This document shows, one piece after another, positions 7,947-17,574 of a stretch of DNA of 39,223 nucleotides. Position 1 is the first letter of the stretch. Each line of letters starts with the position of its first letter. Source of the DNA: JADKHR01 sp041917295. Lineage in GTDB: Bacteria; Elusimicrobiota; Elusimicrobia; FEN-1173. Where the stretch lies: positions 1 through 39,223 of the forward strand of contig JAYRXX010000020.1 of NCBI GenBank assembly GCA_041917295.1, read 5' to 3'. Made by a program: the position numbers and the translations under genes. The notes beneath the pieces are model-generated. The model did no database searches, had not been told where the DNA came from, and saw only the letters and a program-made list of their open reading frames with translations.

Positions 7947-9065
7947 TCATATAAAAAACCGGCGAATTTCAGACACGACGCGTTCCACTTCATCGTCTCG
8001 AAGTTCGGGATACATGGGAAGAGAAAGGACCTCCCGGGAAATCTGTTCCGTTTTTGGCAACTGAAAGTGGCTCAGTTTTAGTCCCAACTGTTTGTGGTTC
8101 GGTGTCGGCCAAGAAATGAGAATTTCAATCCCATTTTCCCGAAGATGTTTCACAAGGGCGTCCCGTTTTTGCGAGCGGATCACGTAGTTCTGGTACACAT
8201 CATAGTAGTCGGAAGAGGACACCGGTGGCGTTCGCACGTCCCCCACCCCCGCCAGGGCCGAATCATAGTGGCGAGCGATGGCGCGGCGGCGTTTAACGTC
8301 TTCATCGAAGTAATCAAACTTCATATTTAGAAGAGCGGCGTGTAAATTATCCAACCGGGTACACCACCCAAAACACTCAATTTGTTCCACAGAATCCACA
8401 CGCCCGTTGTCCCGGAACGCTTTCAGTTTGCGGGCCAAAAGATCATCATTGGTGCAAACCATCCCGCCATCGCCCGCCGTCCCCAACATTTTGGCGGGAT
8501 AAAAACTAAAAATGCCCGTGTCCCCCATCGACGAAGTTCGCCGGCCTTTGTACGTGGCGCCCAAAGCCTGGGCCGCGTCTTCAATTACCTTAAGGTTGTG
8601 GCGTTTGGCAATCGATAACACCACATCCATGTCCGCGGGGTGACCGTTAAGATGTACAGGAATAATGCCTTTAGTGCGGGGCGTGATGGCCCCCTCAATT
8701 TGTCGAACATCCATATTGAAGTCGTCGGTTACATCAATAAGAATGGGTGTCGCACCGCACTGGGCGATCGCCCCGATGGTGGCAACAAACGTGTGCGCCA
8801 CGGTAATCACTTCGTCGCCGGGGCCAAACCCCAGCGCGTGAGCCGACAGATAAAGAGCGTCGGTTCCCGTATTCATCCCAATGGCGTGCTTAGTCCCCAC
8901 GTAGGTGGCGATGCGCGCCTCAAAATCCGACAAATGCTTACGGAGGATAAACTCGCCCTGGGACATAATTTCTTGGAACACCCCGTTGAAACGGTCTTTC
9001 CACCGCTCATACTGCCGCGTATACCCGACAAAACGAACTTTTTCCGCTGACAAAGTGGGACTCAT
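7947..9065 (-). CDS. DegT/DnrJ/EryC1/StrS-family sugar aminotransferase
   Basis: PLP-dependent aminotransferase of 372 residues acting on a keto sugar nucleotide. Visible: GTDALYLSAHALGFGPGDEV, the cofactor Asp in VIEDAAQALGA (residues about 161-170), and the Schiff-base lysine in FSFYPAKMLGTAGDGG (Lys about 192). It starts within the E1-beta stop codon (ATGA overlap), so it is coupled to the E1 alpha/beta pair and may act on or near their product. It could also act with the WbpM-like dehydratase in this operon to make a 4-amino-6-deoxy sugar (PglE/WecE-like role). It is clearly distinct from the WbpE-like aminotransferase at 21.8-22.9 kb. Exact substrate unknown. Confidence 0.85.
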   Translation of the reverse strand: MSPTLSAEKVRFVGYTRQYERWKDRFNGVFQEIMSQGEFILRKHLSDFEARIATYVGTKHAIGMNTGTDALYLSAHALGFGPGDEVITVAHTFVATIGAIAQCGATPILIDVTDDFNMDVRQIEGAITPRTKGIIPVHLNGHPADMDVVLSIAKRHNLKVIEDAAQALGATYKGRRTSSMGDTGIFSFYPAKMLGTAGDGGMVCTNDDLLARKLKAFRDNGRVDSVEQIECFGWCTRLDNLHAALLNMKFDYFDEDVKRRRAIARHYDSALAGVGDVRTPPVSSSDYYDVYQNYVIRSQKRDALVKHLRENGIEILISWPTPNHKQLGLKLSHFQLPKTEQISREVLSLPMYPELRDDEVERVVSEIRRFFI

Positions 9066-10087
9066 GACATCACTCCTTTTGTTTTCTCTGCAATTTCTTT
9101 ATAACCAAAATAGTAGGCCTGCTCCAGGGGTGTGCTGACAGGAGCGGGGATGTCCGGCAAGGTGATCCGGACCACCGGAGCCCGAAGAACGGATGGTCCC
9201 GCTTCAGCCGCCAAGGCCGCCACTTCGGCCGCAAATCCGCAGGTTCGCCACCCTCCATCGATCACCACCAATCGGCCAGTTTTCTTCAGCGAAGACAATA
9301 TTAAACCCGTATCCAGCGGTTTAATGGTACGCAAATCGATAACTTCGGCATCGATCCCGTCTTGGGCCAGCAGATCCGCCGCCCGCCGTGTTTCCTTCGC
9401 CAAAAACGACGCCGAGACCATCGTGACATCTTTACCGGGCCTTCGCACGATACCCCGCCCCAATGGAATGGCATAGGGTTCTTCGGGCACATGCTCTTCC
9501 TGCGAATACAACCAGCGATCATCAATGAAGACAACGGGGTCGTTGTCTTGAATGGCGGAAATCATCAGACCCTTGGCATCGGCGGGAGTCGATGGCATCA
9601 CCACCTTTAAACCCGGCGAATGGGCGAAGAGGGCGTGGAAAGATTGAGAATGCTGAGCGCCCTGCTCACCACCCCGATTAACAATGGCCCACAATACCAT
9701 CGGCACCGAGGAACGTCCTCCAAACATGTAACGCCAGTTGGCCGCCTGATTCAGGATGGGATCAAGGGCATACACCAAAAAATCAACCCGCGGGTGGACA
9801 ACGATGGGCCGAAGTCCCGCAATGGCCATGCCGACCGCCGCCCCGGTCACGGCATTTTCCGAAACCGGGGTGTCTTGCACCCGCAATGTTCCAAATCGCT
9901 CGATCAATCCCCGGGTGGTATTTCCCACATACCAGGGGCTTTTCACGCCCTGACCGATTAAAACAACGCCTTTGTCGGCCTCCATCATTTGATGAATCGC
10001 CTCATTGATCGCCAAACTAAACGTCAAAGGCCGAGATTTTTTTCCGGTCTTGATGTCCGCAGAAACAGATGGGGCTAAGGCAGGCAT
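9062..10087 (-). CDS. TPP-dependent 2-oxoacid dehydrogenase E1 beta subunit-like protein
   Basis: 341 residues. The N-terminal pyrimidine-binding transketolase domain shows FSLAINEAIHQMM, IGQGV and the conserved Glu in TPVSENAVTGAAVG (about Glu77). The C-terminal transketolase domain shows DLRTIKPLD and VVIDGGWRTCGFAAEV. This is the beta half of an alpha2beta2 E1 of the pyruvate/acetoin dehydrogenase type. No E2 (lipoyl acyltransferase) or E3 is nearby; instead it sits between sugar-nucleotide genes. The first 20 residues are an extra, polar extension. It overlaps E1 alpha by 13 bases and the aminotransferase by 4, so the three genes form a tight unit. A role in making an unusual sugar or its acyl decoration is inference. 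Confidence 0.85.
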   Translation of the reverse strand: MPALAPSVSADIKTGKKSRPLTFSLAINEAIHQMMEADKGVVLIGQGVKSPWYVGNTTRGLIERFGTLRVQDTPVSENAVTGAAVGMAIAGLRPIVVHPRVDFLVYALDPILNQAANWRYMFGGRSSVPMVLWAIVNRGGEQGAQHSQSFHALFAHSPGLKVVMPSTPADAKGLMISAIQDNDPVVFIDDRWLYSQEEHVPEEPYAIPLGRGIVRRPGKDVTMVSASFLAKETRRAADLLAQDGIDAEVIDLRTIKPLDTGLILSSLKKTGRLVVIDGGWRTCGFAAEVAALAAEAGPSVLRAPVVRITLPDIPAPVSTPLEQAYYFGYKEIAEKTKGVMS

Positions 10088-11070
10088 GGGGCGGTCTCCG
10101 TTTCAAAAACATTCTTGGCCAAATCACGAGCCAGGGGGGTGGAACTTTGGCGGGCAAACGTGTGGGCGCGGGCCACTTCGTCCATGGCCTCTTTGCGAAT
10201 TTTTTCTAACTGAGACGCGGAGACTCCCGCCTTGCGCAACGTTTTCTCCAACCGAATCAGCGGATCCTTTCGACGCCAGCGGTCCACCTCGCGGGCCGGA
10301 CGAATGTCCGTGTGGGAACCTTGAACGTTATCGTCAGCGCCCACATGGCCCCGCAATCGGTAAGTGACGCATTCCAAGAACACCGGCCCTTTCCCCCCCC
10401 GGCAGAGGGCCACGGCCTTGGCGGTCTCCTGGTAAACACCCATCACATCGTTGCCGTCCAAACGAACCCCTCGAATTCCAAAAGGGATAGCGGTCTGAAC
10501 AATATTGTCCTTCAATCGACATTCGCGCATGGGCATGTGGGTGGAATAATAATTATTCTCGCAAACGTAAATGATGGGCAACCGCAACAATGACGCCAGA
10601 TTGAGCGATTCGTAAAGCACACCTTCCCCCGTGGCCCCGTCCCCGAAAAAACTCACGACGACCTGATCTTTCTTTTGGATTTTGGCGGCCATGGCGGCGC
10701 CGGTGGCCAACGAAATGGTGCCCGCAACGATAGGGACGACCCCCCAGACCCCATTTTCCGGAGAGATCAAGTGCATGGATCCCCCTCGCCCGCCGGAACA
10801 GCCATCACTTTTGGCAAAAATTTCAGCCACCAGGGTGTTTATATCTCCCCCTTTAGCCAGATAATGCCCATGCGAACGGTGCCCGCCAAAAATCGCGTCG
10901 CTTTTCTTGAGGGCCGAGCACACGCCCACCGCAATAGCCTCCTGGCCCGAACAAAGGTGGCAGGGGGTTTTTATCTCGCCCGAGAGTATCGGGTCGACCA
11001 GACTTTCCTCGCAGGCTCGAATTCGGAACATTTCCGAATACAGATTGAGTAGTAAGTCGTTTTTTTTCAT
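10075..11070 (-). CDS. TPP-dependent 2-oxoacid dehydrogenase E1 alpha subunit-like protein
   Basis: 331 residues. Visible: RIRACEESL and GQEAIAVGVCSAL at the N-terminus, GGHRSHGHYLAKGG, GRGGSMHL, and the TPP-binding motif starting GDGATGEG (residues 143-150) and ending ENNYYSTH (Asn172-173), followed by RLRGHVGADD. It is the alpha partner of the adjacent E1 beta gene. Its ATG lies in the stop of the phosphoglycosyl transferase (ATGA). Because E2 and E3 are absent, decarboxylation may end in transfer of the two-carbon or acyl group to something other than lipoate, or in simple release; neither is shown. Similar E1 pairs occur unexplained in other polysaccharide clusters (from memory). Confidence 0.87.
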   Translation of the reverse strand: MKKNDLLLNLYSEMFRIRACEESLVDPILSGEIKTPCHLCSGQEAIAVGVCSALKKSDAIFGGHRSHGHYLAKGGDINTLVAEIFAKSDGCSGGRGGSMHLISPENGVWGVVPIVAGTISLATGAAMAAKIQKKDQVVVSFFGDGATGEGVLYESLNLASLLRLPIIYVCENNYYSTHMPMRECRLKDNIVQTAIPFGIRGVRLDGNDVMGVYQETAKAVALCRGGKGPVFLECVTYRLRGHVGADDNVQGSHTDIRPAREVDRWRRKDPLIRLEKTLRKAGVSASQLEKIRKEAMDEVARAHTFARQSSTPLARDLAKNVFETETAPCLP

Positions 11071-11690
11071 CGGTTTAGTAGGGCCTTCGCATCGATTGTT
11101 TTTTTTAAAAGGAGTGTCCGCGCGGTCATCCAGAGGATCGCTAAATCTCCAAATAAAGAATGCCGGTCCACATATTTCAATTGCAATTTCAGTTTGGTGG
11201 GGCGAATGAGTTCCATGTAACCCCGTTCCGGATCGGGATGATCCTTCAGGAGGGCCCCTTCATCGGGGTTGGCCAGGGACGCCCAATCGGTGATGCCGGG
11301 GCGTACGCTTAAAATTTTTTTCTCCTCCTCCGTGAACATGTCCACATAATGTTTCACCTCTGGGCGAGGGCCCACCAGGCTCATATCCCCCCGCAACACA
11401 TTCCAAAGCTGGGGAAGTTCGTCCAACTTTTTGCCTCTCAACCAGCGGCCCACCTTTGTGATCCGAGGATCCCGATCCGAGGCGGTAAACCCCCCGATCT
11501 TATCGGCGTTGACCACCATCGTTCGAAACTTATACAGGGGGAACATTTTTCCGTTCAAACCCACCCGTAATCCGCCATAGACGACCGGCCCCCCATCTTC
11601 TCTTTTGATCAGGAGAGCGATGAATCCGATCAACGGAGAGAGAACGATTAAGCCGATCAATGAAACGACAAAATCAAAGAAACGCTTCAT
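11067..11690 (-). CDS. PglC-like undecaprenyl-phosphate phosphoglycosyl transferase
   Basis: Small monotopic phosphoglycosyl transferase of 207 residues that starts glycan assembly by moving a sugar phosphate from a UDP-sugar to undecaprenyl phosphate. An N-terminal re-entrant membrane helix (residues about 5-28, broken by SPL) is followed by YKFRTMVVNAD and the catalytic Asp90-Glu91 dyad in KKLDELPQLWNVL, then GDMSLVGPRPEV. The start at 11690 (MKRFFDFVVS) is preferred over an in-frame ATG 43 codons upstream, because the family begins here. It overlaps the upstream GT4 by 17 bases. The acceptor sugar is probably a 6-deoxy HexNAc derivative made through the WbpM-like dehydratase (inference). 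Confidence 0.92.
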   Translation of the reverse strand: MKRFFDFVVSLIGLIVLSPLIGFIALLIKREDGGPVVYGGLRVGLNGKMFPLYKFRTMVVNADKIGGFTASDRDPRITKVGRWLRGKKLDELPQLWNVLRGDMSLVGPRPEVKHYVDMFTEEEKKILSVRPGITDWASLANPDEGALLKDHPDPERGYMELIRPTKLKLQLKYVDRHSLFGDLAILWMTARTLLLKKTIDAKALLNR

Positions 11691-12966
11691 GGGATGCCCC
11701 TTCCTTTGTGCACGTAGTCCCTCCCACATCAATCCCTTTTGCCAGGGACTCCACGGAATTAGCGTAAGAGGCGTAAATAACGGACGCGTCAAACTTTTCA
11801 CGGTAGAGTTTCGCGGCATTGGCAGAATACAACCGGTACAAATCAGGATTTGAATGAAGACGGAGAAGAGATTCTACCAAATCCTGCACATTTCCGGGAG
11901 CATAAAACAACCCAACGTTATCGTTAACAATGGTTTTATGTATTTCCCCACCAAAGGAAGAAATAACCGGAAGGCCCGCCGAGAGATAGGCGAAAAACTT
12001 ATTGCTGGGAATCTCCAAAGGAATCGCAGAGGGGCAAACTCCAACATGGGCTCTACGCAAGACAAACGCCAATTCCGTTCGATTAAGCCAACCCGTGACG
12101 GTCAAGTTCGAAAGTCCAGCCGATTGTCGTTGAATTTCTCCTAGTCCTTCTCCATCCCCAGCAATAACAAAATGGAGGTTTGTCGATTTCAGGAGGCGTG
12201 CGGCCGTCACCAGAATGGAGGGGTTATGATAAGAAGGAGAGATCGTTCCAACGAAGAGGACAACGAATTTATCTTTCCACAATTCTGCCTTTTCTTTAAG
12301 GATTTCAGAAACAGTCCCACCCATACCAACGAAAGTTGAAAATCCCAGGCCCATCACCTGATCGACGGGAGACTTCTTTCTCCCTGCGAGGGAGAGAGCC
12401 CATGCTAACATTTCTTCCGTGACGGAAAACAGAACGTTAGCCTGTCTTAATGCTTTTTGAAGTTGCCGACGTTCCCCAAGAAGAAAAATCCGTGCCAACC
12501 ATTGTAACGGTTTTGGGAAGTGGTCCACGAAAAGATCTGGCCACGGATCACGGATGTCAACAAGAAACGGGAGCCCCCTGTCTTTGGCGAAGCAAGCCGC
12601 TTCGTAAGCAAGGTCATAGGGCGGTGTGGAAACCACCAAAACATCGGGTTGTTTTAGAGTCGGTGCGATCTGCCTAAACTTCCTTGCAATAAACCGATGA
12701 TCCAAAAACCGGGCCAATGATATGTTTTTCTTATATCCCATCCCACCCAGGGGGATAAAGTCAAACCCAGGCCGAAACGACACTCCTCTATTCGGGGTGA
12801 ACAACCATTCTTTCTTGAAGTGATCAAAAGCGCTTCCCCACCACAAAACCCGATGCCCGCGTTCAAGCAATTTCTCAACCAAGTATCCGGTCCGCATGGG
12901 AACTGAATTTTCATTCAAGCGCATATTTTCGCCTACCTGAACAACCCAAACAGAGAGTGATTTCAT
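11674..12966 (-). CDS. Glycosyltransferase, GT4 family
   Basis: 430 residues in the GT-B fold. The N-terminal domain begins VWVVQVGENM...RTGYLVEKLLERGHRV, a WbuB-like opening. The C-terminal donor domain has VVLFVGTISPSYHNP, FVIAGDGEGLGEIQ, VTGWLNRTELAFVLRRAHVGVCPS and the nucleotide-binding PSNKFFAYLSAGLPVISS. It overlaps the ligase stop by 4 bases (ATGA). It probably adds the second sugar to the lipid-linked intermediate, since it lies next to the initiating transferase; that position is inference. Confidence 0.85.
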   Translation of the reverse strand: MKSLSVWVVQVGENMRLNENSVPMRTGYLVEKLLERGHRVLWWGSAFDHFKKEWLFTPNRGVSFRPGFDFIPLGGMGYKKNISLARFLDHRFIARKFRQIAPTLKQPDVLVVSTPPYDLAYEAACFAKDRGLPFLVDIRDPWPDLFVDHFPKPLQWLARIFLLGERRQLQKALRQANVLFSVTEEMLAWALSLAGRKKSPVDQVMGLGFSTFVGMGGTVSEILKEKAELWKDKFVVLFVGTISPSYHNPSILVTAARLLKSTNLHFVIAGDGEGLGEIQRQSAGLSNLTVTGWLNRTELAFVLRRAHVGVCPSAIPLEIPSNKFFAYLSAGLPVISSFGGEIHKTIVNDNVGLFYAPGNVQDLVESLLRLHSNPDLYRLYSANAAKLYREKFDASVIYASYANSVESLAKGIDVGGTTCTKEGASHEAFL

Positions 12967-14264
12967 CGCTGGGAGCCCATCTGATTAGCCGGTTTAACAG
13001 CCCAAACCGAGAACGCCGCCAACATCCAAAACACAAGGGCAACCTCGGCATCATCAAGGGCGCGCTCGGTCACATTAATGAAGAGTAACGAAAAAAAGGA
13101 GGCAAAAATCCCTACCGCTAGCGCATTCATGTTTTCCTTGGAGCCACCGATAAGCTCGGGAGATAGGGAATCTTTCTCCCGATAAAACCGATATCCCGTT
13201 AGCAAAAATACCCCAAGTAACCCCACAGCCACAATAGATCCTGGAACTCCCATTTCCACCGTTCTTTGAAGATAATAGTTATGAAGATCCCCCTCTTGCC
13301 CTTTTGGGTTGGGTGGAAAAGCGGGATCGGTTTTGTAGAATTGCGTTGCCCTTTTGATCTGCCCGGGCCCGACTCCAAGGACAGGGTGACGCTTAAAAAG
13401 ATAGAGACCTCCTTTCCAGAGAGACACACGGTGATTTTCTTGAATGCCCTTCGAAGTTAGGACGCGGCCAATTTTTTCACGGGAAGCCGGACTGACGAAC
13501 GCCAACAGCCCAAGGAAAAGGACAGGGAGGACCAACCGCATTCGCCGTGGATGAACAACGAAAATCAAAATCAATCCCATCACCGCTCCCAAAAGGGGCC
13601 CCCGTTGCGCCGCAAGGACAAGGGCCCCCCCCGTCAGGAGAAAACCGAATAAGAAATTCCACCCCTTCCTTTTTTCTAAAAAGCGAGCCCCCCAGAAAAA
13701 AAATCCCGGCAAAAGAAGCTCGCTGTAGGTCATTAAATGGAGAGCCCCATGTATTCGCTCATCTTTTGGGGAAAGGGAAATGTATTTTTGCCACTTCTCC
13801 CCCAATGCCATGAACCAGCCAGGCAGTTCCCCCGCTTGAAAATCATAGATCCCTTTCCAAAGGAAGTATTGTGCAAGACCGTACAACACATTAAGGCCAC
13901 ATCCAATGAACAATCCCCACAAGACGAATTGAAGTAGCCTTCCCCGATAGGAAAACAGGAGCAGATAAAACACCATGACATGATGAATGAACCCTGTCTT
14001 TTTGAAACTCTCTACAGGCGAGAAGCCCGCTAGTCCCGCGAAAAACCAAACACAAAGGGCCCCCATCAACACAATGTCGAAAGGTGTCCGATGAAAAATC
14101 AGCGATGTTTTTTTTCGAACCAAATCCACAGACAACAATAAGATGAAGAGGAACAAAACCACGTTAGCGGCGGCAATGGAAAAAAAAGGGCAAAACCCCA
14201 AAAGGAAAGCCACGCCGCTATGAAAGGGCGTTAATTCACCCCCCTTGGAATGATTTAGAACCAT
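12963..14264 (-). CDS. waaL: O-antigen ligase / Wzy_C-family membrane protein
   Basis: 433 residues with about 10-12 predicted membrane helices. The family's basic periplasmic loop is visible: AAQRGPLLGAVMGL, then REKIGRVLTSKGIQENHRVSLWKGG, VLGVGPGQIK and HNYYLQRTVEMGVPG with the conserved His. Such proteins transfer the finished polymer from undecaprenyl diphosphate to lipid A-core (WaaL), or polymerise it (Wzy). Because a separate Wzy-like protein is encoded at 28.4-29.7 kb, I favour ligase. It begins 9 bases after the dehydratase gene and overlaps the GT4 gene by 4. Confidence 0.8.
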   Translation of the reverse strand: MVLNHSKGGELTPFHSGVAFLLGFCPFFSIAAANVVLFLFILLLSVDLVRKKTSLIFHRTPFDIVLMGALCVWFFAGLAGFSPVESFKKTGFIHHVMVFYLLLFSYRGRLLQFVLWGLFIGCGLNVLYGLAQYFLWKGIYDFQAGELPGWFMALGEKWQKYISLSPKDERIHGALHLMTYSELLLPGFFFWGARFLEKRKGWNFLFGFLLTGGALVLAAQRGPLLGAVMGLILIFVVHPRRMRLVLPVLFLGLLAFVSPASREKIGRVLTSKGIQENHRVSLWKGGLYLFKRHPVLGVGPGQIKRATQFYKTDPAFPPNPKGQEGDLHNYYLQRTVEMGVPGSIVAVGLLGVFLLTGYRFYREKDSLSPELIGGSKENMNALAVGIFASFFSLLFINVTERALDDAEVALVFWMLAAFSVWAVKPANQMGSQR

Positions 14265-14273
14265 AGCAGGGGT

Positions 14274-16145
14274 TCAACCAGCGGGGACTTGATCCCGTGG
14301 TGCCGACACACCTTCAGCGGTGTATTCGGGGATCCATTCCCGAAGTCCGATTTTTACTTGTTGATCTGGAAGAGAACAATGTTTCTCAATCCACCCCTGC
14401 AGGTCTTTTAAAAAACAGGATTGAACTGGCCGAGCCCGAGCAATGCGAAGTTTTGGGTGGTGAGTGGGAAGAGTGAGCTCTTGATCGGCCAACAACTCTT
14501 CTGTAATTTTTTCTCCCGCCCGAAGACCTGTGAAAACTATTTTAATTTCGTCGTTCTGAAATCCCGAGAGGCGAATCATGTCCTGGGCCAAGTCCACAAT
14601 TTTAACAGGGGAACCCATATCCAAAACAAATATTTCACCTCCCTTCCCCATCAGCCCGGCCTGCAAAACCAATTGAGCCGCTTCCGGAATGAGCATAAAG
14701 TAGCGGGTCATGTCAGGATGGGTCACTGTAACAGGACCACCCCGGGCAATCTGTTCGCGAAACTTGGGAATCACACTTCCGGTGCTTCCCAAAACATTTC
14801 CGAATCGCACAACAACGAATTGTGTATTAATCGACATTGAATGCAACCCTTGGCATACCATTTCGGCCAAACGTTTGGTGGCGCCCATAACATTGGTTGG
14901 GTTCACGGCTTTGTCAGAAGAAATAAGGACAAACTTCTGAACCCCATACCGAATCGCCGTTTGAGCCGTATTGAGAGTTCCCAACACATTATTTCGAACA
15001 GCTTCCCAACAGTTGTCATTTTCCATTAAAGGCACGTGCTTGTAGGCCGCTGCGTGGAACACAACTTGGGGAGAAAACCGCTCAAACAGATTCGCCAATC
15101 GATCAGAATCCCGAACGTCGGCCGCCAGCGGAACAATGGCAATTTGGGGAAAGCGTTCAATAAATTCTTGTTCGATCCGATAGAGTGCGTATTCGTTGGA
15201 TTCCAATAAAAGAAGCTTGGAGGGGGAGAATTGGGCGATTTGTCGACACAGTTCCGATCCGATGGAGCCCCCGGCCCCTGTCACAACAACCACCCGATTA
15301 GTCAGCAAAGAGTGCAAGCCTGCGTCATCGAGTTTCACCCGCCCACGCCCCAACAAATCCTCCAACTCCACTCGCCGGATTTGGGAAACGCTCAACCGGC
15401 CAGAGATCAGATCTTCCAAACGAGGTACTGTCAAAACCGTTAGGCCCGCCGCCGTTGCCGCTTCCACAACAGTCCGCCGACGCCCCGGCGAAGCCGATGG
15501 CATGGCTAAAATCACTTGGGTGACACCGTGTTTTTGGGCATGGTCCGCCAACTCAGAAACAGGACCAAGTACCGGGACGCCGGACAACATACGTCCTTTC
15601 TTCTGGACGTCATCGTCCAACAAACCCACCACTTCCCACTGGGCTCCCCGAAAGAGTTCACGCATTAACAACGAGGCCGCGTGACCCGCGCCCAACACAA
15701 GAACGGGATTCGCCGACAACTTTCGAATTGGAATCAGATGTCCGTCTTTCCAAGAACGGTATAAAAACCGACTTCCCCCCATCAAGGAGATCAACAAAAT
15801 CGGATCCAAAATAAGGACAGACCGGGGTACCTGCTCCAGCCGGCGATAAAGGAACAATACCATCACAAAGGCCAGGGTGGACGTCACAACCGCCAAAAAA
15901 ATCCGACGAAGGTCAGGAAGACTAGCAAACCGCCAAAGGCTCCGATAAAGCCCAAATCCCCAAAACACGCTTCCTTGAACGAGAATGACAATAGCCAGTG
16001 AGCGAACGAGGCTTTCCCTATTTGACTCTGGAATCAAAAAATTAAAACGGAATTGGAAAGCAAGTATCCACGCAACACCTGACATCAGCACATCGTGGAG
16101 GAGAACCAATGCCTTTTTTAAATGGATCGGCTTCTGAAATGACAT
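14274..16145 (-). CDS. wbpM: WbpM/CapD/FlaA1-type membrane-bound UDP-GlcNAc 4,6-dehydratase
   Basis: 623 residues. Four membrane helices (about residues 12-120) are followed by a CoA-binding-like Rossmann domain (VLVLGAGHAASLLMREL at about 148-164) and a C-terminal short-chain dehydrogenase domain (VVVVTGAGGSIGSEL at about 285-299). The catalytic region reads SSDKAVNPTNVMGATKR (residues 409-425), with Met420 in place of the usual Tyr, as in WbpM. These enzymes make UDP-4-keto-6-deoxy-HexNAc, the precursor of QuiNAc, FucNAc or bacillosamine. It sits between wzz and waaL. A GGAAG Shine-Dalgarno lies 9 bases upstream of the ATG. Confidence 0.93.
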   Translation of the reverse strand: MSFQKPIHLKKALVLLHDVLMSGVAWILAFQFRFNFLIPESNRESLVRSLAIVILVQGSVFWGFGLYRSLWRFASLPDLRRIFLAVVTSTLAFVMVLFLYRRLEQVPRSVLILDPILLISLMGGSRFLYRSWKDGHLIPIRKLSANPVLVLGAGHAASLLMRELFRGAQWEVVGLLDDDVQKKGRMLSGVPVLGPVSELADHAQKHGVTQVILAMPSASPGRRRTVVEAATAAGLTVLTVPRLEDLISGRLSVSQIRRVELEDLLGRGRVKLDDAGLHSLLTNRVVVVTGAGGSIGSELCRQIAQFSPSKLLLLESNEYALYRIEQEFIERFPQIAIVPLAADVRDSDRLANLFERFSPQVVFHAAAYKHVPLMENDNCWEAVRNNVLGTLNTAQTAIRYGVQKFVLISSDKAVNPTNVMGATKRLAEMVCQGLHSMSINTQFVVVRFGNVLGSTGSVIPKFREQIARGGPVTVTHPDMTRYFMLIPEAAQLVLQAGLMGKGGEIFVLDMGSPVKIVDLAQDMIRLSGFQNDEIKIVFTGLRAGEKITEELLADQELTLPTHHPKLRIARARPVQSCFLKDLQGWIEKHCSLPDQQVKIGLREWIPEYTAEGVSAPRDQVPAG

Positions 16146-16214
16146 CTTAATAATCTTCCGTCGGGACTTTTCCCAGATTAAGAAAATGAAGAGAGACCCT
16201 CTTATTGCCCACTT

Positions 16215-17540
16215 TCACGGAACCTTTCCCATGTGGGTTGAAGAATTTCCAGGAAGAAGACAATCCTTTGGACCGGATGGAAGTTTAAGAAAGAGCCAGC
16301 TAAACGTGAGCAATGCCCCTCCCGCAAAGAATAACGACACAACATTATATTTACGACTTACCTGGTCGGAGTTACTCGCGTAACTAACAATACGCATATT
16401 GGCAATGGGGACCTCTCCCGCTAACCGAGTCCCGCTTAAATTACCAAAAATCAGATCAAGGCTTTTTTTTGCCAACAATAATTGGCGATCCAGTCTGTCC
16501 AAAGTTCGGGTTCCCTCCCCCACTTCTTGCAACACTCGTTCTAAATCCCCTTTATCCTTTCCGATCAGTTTTCCAAGCTGCTTTTTCCGATTTACAAGAA
16601 TGGATAATTCCACTTCGTTATTGCTAATTTTTTTTTCAAGATCGGAATAAATAGGGTTCGAGATATAATTCACAACCCCATACACGCGAGGACCGTCTTT
16701 GCCGAAATCGGGGAGCGACCTAAACGCCGCTTCCATTCCTTCCAATCCTCGACCAGGATTCCCAGGAAAAATGCGCTCGTGCTTTTTTAATTCCTCTTTT
16801 AAGATAGGCAACGTGAATTCCATCTCTTCGATGGTCGAATCAATCAATTTCAGTTCTTCCACACGCTTAACAAGGAGAGACTCCAACGATGTCGCCTCGG
16901 ATTTTTTCAATGAGACTTGGGGGGAAAGCATACACATTCGCACATTAAGGTTGTCGGCTTCTTCTGCCAACTTTGAAAAGGGCCCACTTAAAAGAGACTC
17001 TCCCTTTTGAAACATTTCCAAACGTTGATGGCTTACTGTTTGTATAACCAAATCTGCCCAAAGATTTACAGCGGAGATCGACGATAGCGGGTCTTTTGAT
17101 TCGGCTGTCAATTTCACCAACATCGTGTTGGGAATCCCTTTCGCTGAATAAACGACCGATTCATGCTTTCCCTTCTCATTCAGTTTGGAATTGACCGTCC
17201 CGATAACATTTTCAGTTCGGGCAATGACTTCAATGGTTTTAACCCGCACTGTCTGTTCAAACTTGGCGTCCCTTCCCTCCGATTTTTCTAACCGGGTTGC
17301 TGATCCCACAACCTGTTCGACGGGATTATCCGTAATTTCAATAAAGGCCTCGGACTGATATTTTTTCGGCAAAGCGAGAGCCAAAAGAAGACCCAAAAGG
17401 GCGCCACACGCTCCCCCAAGAACGGAACGAGGCAAAAAAGAAACAATGAGGGAATGGATCATCCGAATGTCCACCACCCCTTGCTCAAGAGAGACTCCGA
17501 AACTTTCAGGCGTCCGCCCTAAACTTTCGTTGCTTGACAT
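16215..17540 (-). CDS. wzz: Wzz/GumC-type polysaccharide co-polymerase (chain-length regulator)
   Basis: 441 residues with the co-polymerase topology: a membrane helix near the N-terminus (about 39-57), a long periplasmic domain rich in charged helices (roughly 60-400, with probable coiled coils around 180-250 and 310-370), and a second helix (about 401-420). The first periplasmic strand, PKKYQSEAFIEITDNP, is typical of the family. There is no C-terminal Tyr-kinase domain. It sets the modal length of a Wzy-made polymer. An AGGAG Shine-Dalgarno lies 10 bases before the ATG. Sequence is weakly conserved, so the call rests on topology and context. Confidence 0.8.
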   Translation of the reverse strand: MSSNESLGRTPESFGVSLEQGVVDIRMIHSLIVSFLPRSVLGGACGALLGLLLALALPKKYQSEAFIEITDNPVEQVVGSATRLEKSEGRDAKFEQTVRVKTIEVIARTENVIGTVNSKLNEKGKHESVVYSAKGIPNTMLVKLTAESKDPLSSISAVNLWADLVIQTVSHQRLEMFQKGESLLSGPFSKLAEEADNLNVRMCMLSPQVSLKKSEATSLESLLVKRVEELKLIDSTIEEMEFTLPILKEELKKHERIFPGNPGRGLEGMEAAFRSLPDFGKDGPRVYGVVNYISNPIYSDLEKKISNNEVELSILVNRKKQLGKLIGKDKGDLERVLQEVGEGTRTLDRLDRQLLLAKKSLDLIFGNLSGTRLAGEVPIANMRIVSYASNSDQVSRKYNVVSLFFAGGALLTFSWLFLKLPSGPKDCLLPGNSSTHMGKVP

Positions 17541-17574
17541 GAATCATCCACTCCTATTAAAATTAATAAACCCT

